From assembly GCA_016584495.1 (NCBI GenBank), contig WAID01000013.1:1798001-1862000 (forward strand): a stretch of DNA of 64,000 nt. The letters are read 5' to 3'. The position numbers were made by a program, and so were the translations under genes. Positions 33,810-44,477 of this stretch are shown in pieces. Position 1 is the stretch's first letter, and each line of letters opens with the position of its first letter. The notes below the pieces were generated by a model. It saw only the letters and a program-made list of their open reading frames with translations, ran no database searches and was not told where the DNA came from. Origin of the DNA: Celoporthe dispersa. Taxonomy: Eukaryota; Ascomycota; Sordariomycetes; Diaporthales; Cryphonectriaceae.

Positions 33810-36800
33810 ATGAGCAGCCTTTGGAAGGCCTGGATCGATCACGATGTCGATCGCTTTCGTCGCCTGCTGGCTCCCGCCGGCTATGGCGCCCAGGGCACCC
33901 CCAAGAGCCCCCATATAGGAACAGGGAGGAACTGGTGGCAGTCCCGGCGCATTCGGGACTTCGCCTAGGATCGCAGCAAAGATGCGCAAGGCGTCTGGCC
34001 TCGGGCCCGGAGGAGGGGCTGGCCGGTCTGGGAACACCAGCTTTGGCCGCGCCGAGGTCAACAGCCGAGATCATGCCGGCCTGACCATCCTGTTGCGCGC
34101 CGCGTCCTCCGCCTCGGAAGATGCCATCGCTTTCGTCGAGACCCTGCTCAGCCACCCCGCTATCGATCTCCATGTGCAGGACCCCGAGAGCGGGTGGAAC
34201 GCCCTGCATCGCGCATTATATGCTGGGAATATCTCGATCGCAAGAATGCTGCTGGAGAAAGAGCGTAGGGACTTGACTGGGCAGACTGTCGGCGCATCCC
34301 TCCCCAGGGCAGGACGCCTGATCAGAACGAAGGACCATGAGGGCTACTCGCCGTTCGATTTGTACAATTCGACAATCGCCCATCGTGACATAGCAGGCGT
34401 GAAAGCTGGAAGGGACTCCGACGACGACACAGAGGACGAGGAAGCTGGGGATGCCCGCGCTTCGGAACCTACGGGCTCCCTCTTTGGCTCGGAGCTCTTC
34501 GCTTTCGGGAGCAACAAGAACCTGACCCTGGGCTTGGGAGATGAGGATGACCGTCAGTTCCCGGAGCGGGTGTATCTACAGCGATCAGGTCATCTTTTGC
34601 AGAGGTTCCACGACGAGTACCTCAGGGAGGCAAACCTCGACCTGTCTGCCCCGAACCCCCGCGGTCTGGACGAAATGCCGACACTCACCAGATTCAAGGA
34701 CTTGGAAGTCCAGGACGTAGAGCTTTCCAAGTATCACAGTGCCATTCTGACGACGGATCCGGTCTCCAACCTTTATGTGTGCGGTATTGGGCGCGGCGGC
34801 CGACTTGGGCTGGGAGACGAGAACACGCGCTTCAACTACACCCCAGTCCAAGGCGGACTCGTCAACAAAAAGGTAGTCCAGGTCGCCCTCGGCCAAAAAT
34901 CACACCATGGCCATCACAGATACTGGTGAGCTGTGGAATTGGGGCACAAATGCGAACTCGGTCCTCGGCTACTCCTTGCCTGATCCAGTCAACAAAGGCG
35001 AGGAGCCCTTCATTGCTACACCACGGCAAGTGTTTGGGCCACTGAAGAAGGAGGCCATCACTGGTATTGCTGCTTCGACCGTTCACTCCGTGGCGTATAA
35101 CGGGTCGGCGCTGTTTTGCTGGGGCAAAAACGTCGGCCAGCTTGCCCTCATGGACGCAGACTCGAGATCCCTTGAGGTGCAGACAACTCCGCGGAGGGTG
35201 GCAGCATCCCTGATCTCGGCACCGATCGTGCTAGCCTCGGCCATAGACAAGGCTACAACATGTCTTCTGGCAAACCAGGTTGTGATCGTCTTCACGGCCT
35301 ACGGATACAACATCGTCAGATTTCCCTACGCTGATGCGCTGGCTAATTACAACTTGGGTGGATTCACAGTGTCCTTCTCAGGCCACGACTCTCAGAGAAC
35401 CCGGATCAAGCACATCGCATCCGGCGGTGAGACCATCGTTGCTCTGACCGGTAGGGGAGATCTTTTCCACATGAACCTTCTAGCTCCAAAGGCGGATGCT
35501 CACTCGTCGTCGTCAACCACAAATCCTACCAAAATCAAAAACGCTGTCAGCCTGCCAGTCTGTATCTGGACTGCGCACAAGGACGGTGTCAGGTCCGTCG
35601 ACGTGGGCGAGCATGGATCAGTCATCATCAGCACGGAATCAGGAGCGGTATGGCGACGTATCAAGAGGGCCAAAGCCAAGGACTCTTTCGTCGCAGGTGC
35701 GGGGGACGCCAAACACAAAGACTTCAAGTTCCAGCGTGTTCCTGGCATCACAAACATTGTCGCTGTCAGGAGCTCCGTCTTTGGCGCTTTCGCTGCTGTT
35801 CGGAAGGATTCTGAGGTGATCCGGGAACAGATCAAGATCAGCCCGCCCACGTTTTGGGACGACCTCGCTCCGCTCAACTGTCTCAATAACTTTCGGTCCT
35901 CCGAGACAGGCTCCCAGAAGAAGGACAGACTGAAGTTTTGGAATTACGATCAACTCGTCTCTCAGCTTGCAAGCACCGCTCTCGAGGTGCTGAAGTCTCC
36001 AGATCTTGATGCGGATCTTCGCAGCTACTTATCGACCTGGCACTTTTCAAATGAGGATTTGGATACCCTTGTTTGCACCTCGTCTTCACCAGACATTCGC
36101 TTGCCAGTCCATGGTTGGATCTTGGGGGCACGCAGCCCGGTCTTGCGAAGGGGTCTGCCAGCGGCTCGACTGCGTGGCTCCTACGAGCTGCCGGAATGCC
36201 TCGGTATTGAAAGTGCTGATGGCAAGACCACCGTGACATTTACCAGCATCGACATCATCTCGCTTCTGAACCTTGTCCTGTTTATGTATGAGGACCGAGT
36301 CATCCCAGTCTGGAACTACACCCGCCAAGATCCTGCTCTGGCTTACAGGTACCGCCAAGTCCGGACGGATGTAACGAAGCTTGCTGCAAAGCTCGAGATC
36401 AGCAAGCTCGAGTCTGCGGCTCAGAAGCAGACTGATCCGCCAAGGTCCATGCATATCGACTTCCGGGCGGCCTTGGACGACCCAACGTTCTTCGACGACG
36501 CAGACGCCATCCTGCAGCTTGATGGCGACGAGGTTCCCGCGCACAGCACCTTGCTCCGGCAGAGATGTCCCTTCTTCGAGGCACTGTTCCACGGCCGGTC
36601 ACAGGGTGCATGGCTTGCAGACCGCCGGGCCGCCGTGGGACCAGCTGGCATGATACCTATCGACCTGGAGCACATCGACCCAGAGACCTTCAAATATGTA
36701 CTGCGGTACCTCTATGCCGACGTTGGCACTGAGCTCTTTGACGATGTTGTTTGTGACAGCATTGATGATTTCTCAGATCTCGTCATGGACGTCATGGGCG

Positions 36801-38853
36801 TCGCCAACGAGCTGATGCTTGACCGAGTAAGTCGGATGTGCCCCCTCACTCCCTCAAGCATTTCATTTTTCCAACTCTCAAAGAGACCATTCTTTACTCT
36901 GGCAATCATGCCAAACCGATGCTATGGGCTATATTATGAAGAGGTGTTCCTGTCGGCGTAGTCTGTCATGGGATTGTTCCCAGTGGAACTGGTCTCTGAT
37001 GGGCCAGCGCTTTCAAGACTCGGCCGCTTCTCTTTAATCACATACACCTCACAATATAGTCCCATCCTGCCGCCTGACAATCGAGGTTGCTAATGACTCC
37101 GCAGCTGTCGCAAATCTGCCAGCAAGTGATTTCTCAATTCGTCAACACTCGCAACGTGGCTCATTACCTCAATGCCATCAGTCCATGCTCCGTGACTGCG
37201 TTCAAAGATGCCGGCCTAGAGTACATCGCTTTACAGGCTGAAAATCTCCTCGAGAACAATCTTCTGGAGAACCTAGACGATGAAGTCATCGAGGAGCTCG
37301 ATGCCGTGGTCAGGGCCAATCAGCTTGCCTGCTACCCCTTCGCCCGGAGCGACCGGGCAGAGCTGCTTCTTCACGAGCGCCACCCCGAGCTCGCCCAGGA
37401 TATCGAGGAGGAGCGGCAGCGAAGAGTCAGGGAGATGGCATTCAAGGCTAGCCAGAAGGAAGAGGAAAAGAAACTGTCCTCGTCAGTCAAGGGCAAGTTT
37501 GGCAGCCTCGAGGATTTCACTCCTGTCTCGCCCGGCCCAGAGAAACAGGCAGCCAAAGCCAAGGCACGGAGGAACGAACCTTTCAGCCCTGAACTGCGGC
37601 CCAAATCGACCCAAAATGACTTCATGTTCGATATGGACGACGAAGAAGGGACGGTTGACAGCCCATCAATCCGCCCACAGAGAATACCTGGTAGCAAGAG
37701 ACAGCCCGAGCTGGATCAGATACCTCCGCTGGCGGGATCATCATACCCAGATGAGAGACGGAAGACTAGTGCTCAATCACCCTTGATCCCATCACCAGCT
37801 GGTTCAGATCTAGCGTCGCCACCTCATCTCACCGGTCGGGTAGCGGTTGGCACCGCTCCCGGGAGATCTGGCACGCCTTGGGCTTCAACTGCACTGCCCA
37901 CCACCAAGCTTGATCTGCGCGAGATCATGAACGAGGTGTCCCCTGGGCCCTCGGCCCTGTCTGCAGGCCTGGCTGCTCAGAAGGCCAAAGAAGCCTCGGC
38001 GAAGCCACAACAGACCAAGATATCGCAGAAGGAGCGCAAGAGACAGCAGCAGCTGCAGGCAGAGCAAGCTGCGAGGGAGGCCCTTACACCGCCTGTCAAG
38101 ACAGCCTGGGAGAAGTCGTCTGCTGATGCCAAGGCATCGCCGTGGAAGACGGTGTCGAGAGATGCCAAGCCCTCCCCCAAGGACACCATGCCTGATGATC
38201 TCCTTCAGGTCCCACCAAACACGAAGCCCCTTGTTGCTGCTGAGGCCTCAATAAAGTCAATACCCCGGCGAACACAGTCCCCTGACACCCGCCACTCAGG
38301 CCAGTCCCGAACACCAACCACGACACCTCCCGTTCGGCCATCTCCAAAGCTGATAGCTCCTTCATCCACGTCCACATTCTCTGCGGACGACCCGTCCAAG
38401 CCTATCGTCCCGCACTCCAAGAGCTACATGAAACCGGCTTCCAAATCTGAGCCCACGCTCGGGCTCAGCATGGCCGACATCATCGACCAAGAAACGCGGA
38501 ATCGCGATAAGGTGAAGGAAGCCGTGGCCAAGCGCAGCCTGATGGACATTCAGCAGGAACAGGCGTTCCAGGAATGGTGGGACGAGGAATCGCGGCGCAC
38601 GCAGGAGGAGGAAGCCAGGCGGCTGGCCAGGGAGAAAGAAAGGGAGGAGGGGAAATCGCGCGGTCGGAGGGGCAGAGGTGGAAAGGCGAGGGCCCCCGGC
38701 AGAGGAGGAGGATCCGGTGGCCATGATGCTGGTGCCGCGAGCACTGGGCCTGCTGGGGGCGAGACGGCAAGGCAACCAGCCCAAGAGGCCGGGAGAAGCC
38801 GCGGTAATCGACGGGGCCGAGGCCGTGGTGGTGTTGTGAAGGCCTCGACGTGA
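33810..38853 (+). CDS. Ankyrin-RCC1-BTB protein, IBtk/Btb3-like (two apparent frameshifts)
   Basis: Exons are 33810-36826 and 37105-38853, with a 278-nt intron (GTAAGT...CCGCAG); about 1,587 aa with two bases removed. Order: ankyrin repeats (residues about 85-190, SRDHAGLTILLRAAS, GWNALHRALYAGNISIARMLL); an RCC1-type beta-propeller (FGSNKNLTLGLGDED, VCGIGRGGRLGLGDE, LWNWGTNANSVLGY, LFCWGKNVGQL); two BTB/POZ domains (about 750 and 895 onward; VCTSSSPDIRLPVHGWILGA, DAILQLDGDEVPAHSTLLRQ); and a Lys/Ser-rich tail with LMDIQQEQAFQEWWDEES. This matches human IBtk and fission yeast Btb3, Cul3 ubiquitin-ligase substrate adaptors, so a similar role is inferred. Frame breaks lie at GGG 33924-33926 and AAAAA 34895-34899 (between VALGQ and HTMAITDTG); each is fixed by dropping one base. 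Confidence 0.85.
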
Positions 38854-39189
38854 GGCACGATAATCTCGAGACCTGCGCGCATGGTTACAGTTTTCTTTTT
38901 CTTCTGAAAGTACACATTTCATGGAAATATATCTTTGCCGCATGTGTAATAAGGGCGAGTGACTCTCTCGCTCAGCCTCGGATACATTGCATCTGGTCGA
39001 GGATCGTTGACTTCTTGTACATACTCTCCCCTTCCACCTCTCTCTCTCTCTCTCTCTTCTCTTTCTATACATATATGTGCATGTATTTATGTATATGAAA
39101 CAAAACCAGCTTGTCTAAAGACTCTTATCAGACCTGACGCGCGTACTCCCACACGCCCGGCCTCTGTGCGATCCAATGAGTTGCCCAGC
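38854..39189. other. Convergent intergenic region
   Basis: 336 bp of 3' flanks with a (TC)n run near 39040-39058. No gene seen. Confidence 0.65.
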
Positions 39190-40623
39190 TCAATAGGTGG
39201 TAGGGAAGCATCCCAGCCGCCCGCCGTCAATGACCACGACGTTGCCATTGCAATAAGCACCCGCCCGCGAGACCATGTACAGAACAGTCCCCATCATATC
39301 GTCCTCGTCGCCAGCTCGCCCGACGGGAATCATCGATGTGACCATAGAGACGGAGCCCTCTCTGCCCGGTTCAGCGCCTATTTTTTTGTAGGATGGGCGC
39401 AGACATTTCCGAGGGGAAGAGTCCCGGGGCGATGGCGTTCACACTGACAACAGCCTCTCATCATTAGTCACTATATCATTGGTCTTGGTCCCATCATCAC
39501 CCCTCTCGGCTCGCGCTGCCGGTGGCTTGTGCGCGAAAGGGAGGAAGAGGAAAAGAAGAAGAAGAAGAAACGGGACAAGAGGCAGACAGACCACGAGGAG
39601 GAAAGGAAGGAGGCTGGACAGAACAAGCAGAACTCACCGGATGCCCCAGGTGGGCAGCACAACAGCCAGCTGCTTCACCGCGTGCGTCGTCGCCGCCTTG
39701 CTCTGCCCATACACATACCCGCCGGGCGCCTTCTTGTTAAACCCGGCAATGCTGCTCGTCACGACGACCTGGCTGCTCCAGCCCAGGTTGCCCTTCTTGT
39801 TGCCCCTGTCGAGCAGGTCCAGGCACGCCATGGTGGTGTACCACACGCTGCTCACGTTGACCGCGAACGTCTGGGCAAACTCGCCCATCGGCACGGCTAG
39901 GTGCCTGGCGGCCCAGTCCGCGGCGCTGAGCTCCTCCTGCGCGGCAGGGGCGGGCACCTGGGGCCCCGCGATGCCTGAGTTGCAGAAGAGGAGGTTGAGG
40001 TAGCCGACCTCGGCTGCGATCTGCGATGCCAGGGCCGTGAGGGCGTCCTGCGAGGTCACGTCGCAGGCGACGGGGGTGACCACACCGGGAGCAGCGCCGA
40101 TGCTGGCCGCGGCTTGCTGCAGGACCTCCAGGCGGCGTCCTGCTATGTAGACTTTGGCGGCGCCAGCCTGAGCGAGGGCGCGCGTGATCATGAGGCCGAT
40201 GCCTTGGGAGAGAGGAGGGTTAGGTTTGGGCTGTGTAGACTGGAGGAGGAGGAGGAGGAGGGCGGATTAGACTGACCTGTGCCTCCTCCGGTGACCTGGA
40301 GTTGTGGAAGTTCATGTCAGTAACCCATTGTCTGACTCACAGAAAAAGAAGAGAAGAGAAGAGATGCGTAGAGATGATAGAGGAGGTGAATGGCAAGAGA
40401 TCGGCTGTGGCGTCTGTAGGTCGTATAATTATAAAGATCTAAGTGTGTGGCTACACAGATCTCACAGAGTTGCATCCATCTCAGACAGTAGCATTCAGTA
40501 GGAGTGATAGGTAGTAGCATATGTCGTGACATGTAGACAAATTGTCAATTGCATACTTACCAAAGCTACCATCCCCTTCACGGAGAACAGGTCTGTGGGA
40601 TTGCCCGATTTCGAGGGAGCCAT
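39190..40623 (-). CDS. Short-chain dehydrogenase/reductase (one apparent frameshift)
   Basis: NAD(P)-dependent oxidoreductase of the classical SDR family, substrate unknown. Exons on the minus strand are 40561-40623, 40277-40295, 39638-40202 and 39190-39443; about 299 aa with one base removed. Motifs: cofactor-binding TGGGTGIG (residues about 23-30, assembled across a 19-nt exon), GR at the end of beta-2, D in ACDVTS, NSGIAG in place of NNAG, active-site Ser in VVTSSIAGF, and catalytic YGQSK. The C-terminus VNAIAPGLFPSEM and GRAGDEDDM is typical of the RhlG/FabG-like fungal group. The frame breaks in the T7 run at 39381-39387 (plus strand), seven residues after PSEMSAP; dropping one base restores the family C-terminus ending GGRLGCFPTTY. 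Intron 39444-39637 is purine-rich on the plus strand. Confidence 0.85.
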
Positions 40624-41067
40624 GGCGGAAACTCTGATAACAAGAACAATAGAAATAAAATAAATGCAGAAATAAAGTCTATGCGTATATATGCAGCTTT
40701 AGAGTTGGTCGAACCTTGGGATAAAATATCAAGGTACATACTGCAATATATATATATATATATACATATCAACCGGTCAAGTGCCTTACAAATTGCCCCG
40801 CTCAATGAGGCGATTGACGCATTAGTCGCACTCATACAGGGACTTTAGATATTCCCACTCACATGCATACAGTATTTACAGGCAGGGTCCCACGCCCCAC
40901 ACCTCACAATACCCGACCTGAGTCAACACACAGCTTATCTTTTTTTTTTTTTGTTCTTGTTCTTGGACGCACTTGTGGAGTGCATGCATTGTCACTGTCC
41001 TGGGCGTACGTTCGTCGATATGTATGGCTCTGGTTGAACAAATGATCCAAGAGCGCTGGGTATCACT
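40624..41067. other. Intergenic region with (AT)n and poly(T)
   Basis: Carries an (AT)n tract at 40746-40764 and about 13 T near 40940-40952. It holds the SDR promoter and the BUD22 3' UTR; no gene seen. Confidence 0.6.
40746..40764. repeat. (AT)n microsatellite
   Basis: Nineteen-base alternating AT tract about 125 nt upstream of the dehydrogenase start codon. Confidence 0.9.
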
Positions 41068-42549
41068 TCAGTCAAAAACAACCCGCTTGCCCTGGAACGC
41101 AGCCGTCTGTTGCTGCTCCTTGGCCTTCCTCCTCGCCTCCCAGGAAGGATGCAGAGGCCCCTCATTGTCCTTCTTCGGCACTGCCCGCGGCCGTCTCGGC
41201 TCCAGGGGGGTCAGGTTCGCGTTGTCTTCCGCATCGTTCGCGGACCTTCTTCCGAACGGGCTCTTGATGCCCTGCTTCCATGGCGTCCTTGCGGCCCCGT
41301 CCACGGCTCCACGCTTGAGGTCCCACCCGGCGTCCCGGCCAGACTTCTCCTTGCCCAGGTGCTTGGCCTTCTCCTTGAACTTCTTCTCCCAGATCGCCTG
41401 TCGTGCCCGCTGGCCTCTCCTGTTCTTGCGCGCGGTCGGTGCCACGTCGATGTCTGATGCCTCTGACTCCGAGCCGGAGATATAACCCCCATGAGACTAG
41501 GCAAGGTCGTTGTGTCCTTGGTCCTGGCCTGGTTGGCCTTCTTCGCCGCTTTTCGTGCCTTGAGCGGTGGTGATATTGCAGAGGAATCGGAGTCGTCCTC
41601 AACTGAGCCCTCAGATACCTCCTCTTCTCCCTCCTCTTCCTCGGAAGCGGGCTCGTCAAGGTCTTCGTCGTCGTCCTCTGACTGCTCCGAGGCGGAGACA
41701 TCCGTAATCTCCATCGGATCCAATTCCTCATTGGCAGTGTCATACTCCTCCTCGTCCGAGCTCCCGAGTCTATCATCAAAGCGTGATATGGCTTTCTGCT
41801 CTTTCTTATCTACCTCGTCACCATCATCATCATCATCATCATCATCCGACAGGCCATTCCACTCGGTCTCGTCTTCGTCAGGATCACCCACGCCCTCGGA
41901 GGAGCTTTCGTCCTCAGGCTGTACCTCCGGCTTGTCTCTTCTTGACGACTTCGGCTCGGTCTTGTCCGCTGTATGGGCTGGCTGCTCGTCTGGTCCGTTT
42001 TGATCGCTCCTCCTGTCGCTCTTCTTTGCCTTGCCCTTCTTGTCAGGCATGGGGACGCGCATTGCCACGCAAATATCGATGACGGCTTTGTCCAGGGCCT
42101 CTCGGACCTTGTTCTGGTTGTACAACCCGCTCGTCACATTATGCAGTGCAGCCCGCTCCTCCTCCGATATATCAGGCTTAGGTATGCCATCCTTAACGCT
42201 CTCTGGTAACTTCGGCGACTCGGCCACGGCCTTGATCTTCAGCAACGAGGCGCACAGGTGGGCGTTTGCGACGGATTGCAGGTCAAGAGACTGCAGACAG
42301 CAGGAGATCAGCGCTTTGCATGTAACGAGCTGATTCAGTGCATGCTGCAGAGTGCCGACTGACCTTTAAAACAGCAATTTCTTTCTCTATCCTGACCTTC
42401 TTCTCCGGGGTCGACTTTGGGTCGCGGAGGCGTTTTGCCATGCGCTGCCTCTCGAAGCCCTTGGCCACCTTGAGCATCCGGAAGAGCTCCTTGCTGTGGT
42501 GCGCCAGCTTCTCCTCCAGCTCATCTTCGGCTCGCTTCCGTTTCGGCAT
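41068..42549 (-). CDS. BUD22: Bud22-like ribosome biogenesis protein (one apparent frameshift)
   Basis: Nucleolar factor for small-subunit rRNA processing, related to human SRFBP1. Exons on the minus strand are 42364-42549 and 41068-42290 with a 73-nt intron (GTCAGT...TGCAG); about 469 aa with one base restored. The N-terminal third is a basic coiled coil (LEEKLAHHSKELFRMLKVAKGFERQ). The middle is a long acidic Asp/Glu/Ser region including Asp8. The C-terminal Bud22 signature is SLMGGYISGSESEASDID followed by RKNRRGQRARQAIWEKK and LHPSWEARRKAKEQ. The signature is broken at the CCCCC run 41486-41490 (plus strand), where one missing G on the coding strand separates SLMGG from YISGS. I infer an indel because both halves fit the family exactly. 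Confidence 0.87.
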
Positions 42550-43472
42550 ATTATCATCTGGGTCGATCGCGCAATTGTTCCGCCAGGTCACAATACTTGA
42601 TCGAGTCGGGGCGTAACTTTTTCTTCTTGCGCTGCCTGCCCTAAGGACTTTATCGAGGACAAATGCACTATCAATTCTCTGCACAACATACACATGAAAT
42701 TGTTAAGAGACTCTCCCAGGCCCCCGCAGCTATTAGAACCCCCTGCAGGCACTAGACAGGCCCTGGGATGCTTTGGAGGGGCAGAGCACCCCCCCCCCAA
42801 TTATCCCTGCCGCCAAAAAGTCGCGGGTCAAAGGCGCGTCTCATCTCTCCACTACTGTTGCATCCGCGTCGAGGCGTCCTTGCCCAGACTCCCCTCGATT
42901 CCACCCTCGCTCCACGCCCAGCCACGCACCGCGAGTTCGGAGCCAAGGCAAGCAGTCCGGGGAACACTCGTGTAGCTCGAGGGCGGAAGCAACTGCGAGC
43001 TTCCTCTGGACCGGGCTCTACCCACTTCCTACGCAAGGGGACTTTGCCGCCAACATTGTCTTGTCCCTGGAGGGTCGAGGAACAAAGGAGAGACAGACGA
43101 AACGAACATCCAAGAAAGTACTCGACCAGCCCTTGACGTCCTTTTACTTCGCCCTCTTCTCTCTTCAAAGTGTGCAGCGCGCACGCGCAGGATGATCGCA
43201 TTCAGGATAACTTCAAATCGATCGCTTTTTGGTCTACGCTGTGTTCTCTGAGACCTGTTGCTACGACTACTACGACGGCGTTGCGACGACTGCTGTCCTA
43301 TCCGCACACAACTTCCACGATAGCTCACGACGACACCTCTCGTATCTTCTCCGGCCTCGATCAGCGAAGGTTCCAATAATCCGCATAACGTCTCGCCTCG
43401 ACATTGTGTGCTTCACTCTGCCCTTATACGCTCCTCGCCAGATCCTCTTTAAGAAATAAATCGCTTTTCAAG
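42550..43472. promoter_or_regulatory. Divergent promoter region BUD22 / CDC31
   Basis: 923 bp between divergent genes with a poly(C) run near 42788-42798 and a C/T-rich leader before CDC31. Several overlapping open frames exist, but none has a domain I recognise. Confidence 0.55.
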
Positions 43473-44090
43473 ATGATGTCCTCACGGAACATGAACAATC
43501 TTCCCACCCATGGGGCCCCCTCAAGAGACGACTTTGCGAAATTAGACGAGCGGCAGAGGGACCAAATAAACGATGTCGTAGGTGTCCCCCTTCTTCTCTT
43601 GGTTCTGCATGCACAAGGCCTGGGCTGATATGGGCCTCCGCAGTTCTCCGTCTTCGACGTCAACAAGGACGGCCGCCTCGACTACCATGAGCTACGGTTC
43701 TGCCTGCGCGCTCTGGGCTTCGAGCTGCCCAAGTCCGAGACGTACCCGTACCTGGTCAAGTTCGGGATCCAGCCCATCGACTGGGACCCGAAGCGCGAGT
43801 GCACGCCGGTGTGGCGGGAGTTCACGCTGCCCATCTGGCAGGGGATCGCGGGCACGCTCATGTACAACCGGGACCCGGTCGGGGAGTGCCACCGGGCGTT
43901 TAAGCTATTCGACGTCGACGGCAAGGGGATCATCGCGCTGGAGGACCTGCGGCGGACGATGCGCGAGATTGGGCAGAGCATGGAGGAGCAGGAGCTGCAG
44001 TCGATGATCAACGAGTTCGACTCGGAGGGGAAAGGGGGCGTCAACGTGGACGAGTTCACCAAGATCATGATGACGAGGAAGCAGAAGTAG
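43473..44090 (+). CDS. CDC31: Centrin / Cdc31-like EF-hand protein
   Basis: Calcium-binding protein of the spindle pole body half-bridge; Cdc31 also works with Sac3/Kar1 in other fungi. Exons are 43473-43577 and 43644-44090 (intron GTAGGT...CGCAG, 66 nt), giving 183 aa with intact frame. ATG at 43476 is an equally possible start. EF-hand loops 1 (DVNKDGRLDYHE), 3 (DVDGKGIIALED) and 4 (DSEGKGGVNVDE) are visible. EF-hand 2 has no calcium loop and is replaced by a longer GIQPIDWDPKRECTPVWRE segment. The sequence ...RALGFELPKSE after EF1 is centrin-like. Loops 3 and 4 depart from the consensus at some coordinating positions, so the number of functional calcium sites is uncertain. Confidence 0.85.
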
Positions 44091-44477
44091 GATTCTGCCG
44101 GACGGGCTGCGGAGGAGAAAAAGGGCGGCAAGGCTGCGAGAAGATGAGAGTATCTGTCATTGTCAGCCGATATTTGTGTTGTTCTGCGCAGCACGCCGGT
44201 GAGGAGGATGGTTATCACTCTGTATGAGAAGATGAGATTTTTTTTAATTTTGTTTTTTGTTTATACAAACCCTCAAGAAGAAGAGCAACAAGGCTACGGT
44301 TGCTTGGCCGGTTGATTTGGTACCACTACGACAGAGAGTAAATAGCGTTTTCAAGCACAACTCTATTGGTCATAGTTCCAGTCTATGTCCACCACTAGCC
44401 GGCGCCAGAATATAAGGAGAAGGAAAGCAATCGATCCCGATCCGATGCAGAAACAAGGCTAGAACGAACACCTGCTC
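44091..44477. other. Convergent intergenic region CDC31 / DUF1295 gene
   Basis: 387 bp of convergent 3' flanks with a T-rich stretch near 44237-44260. No gene seen. Confidence 0.65.
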
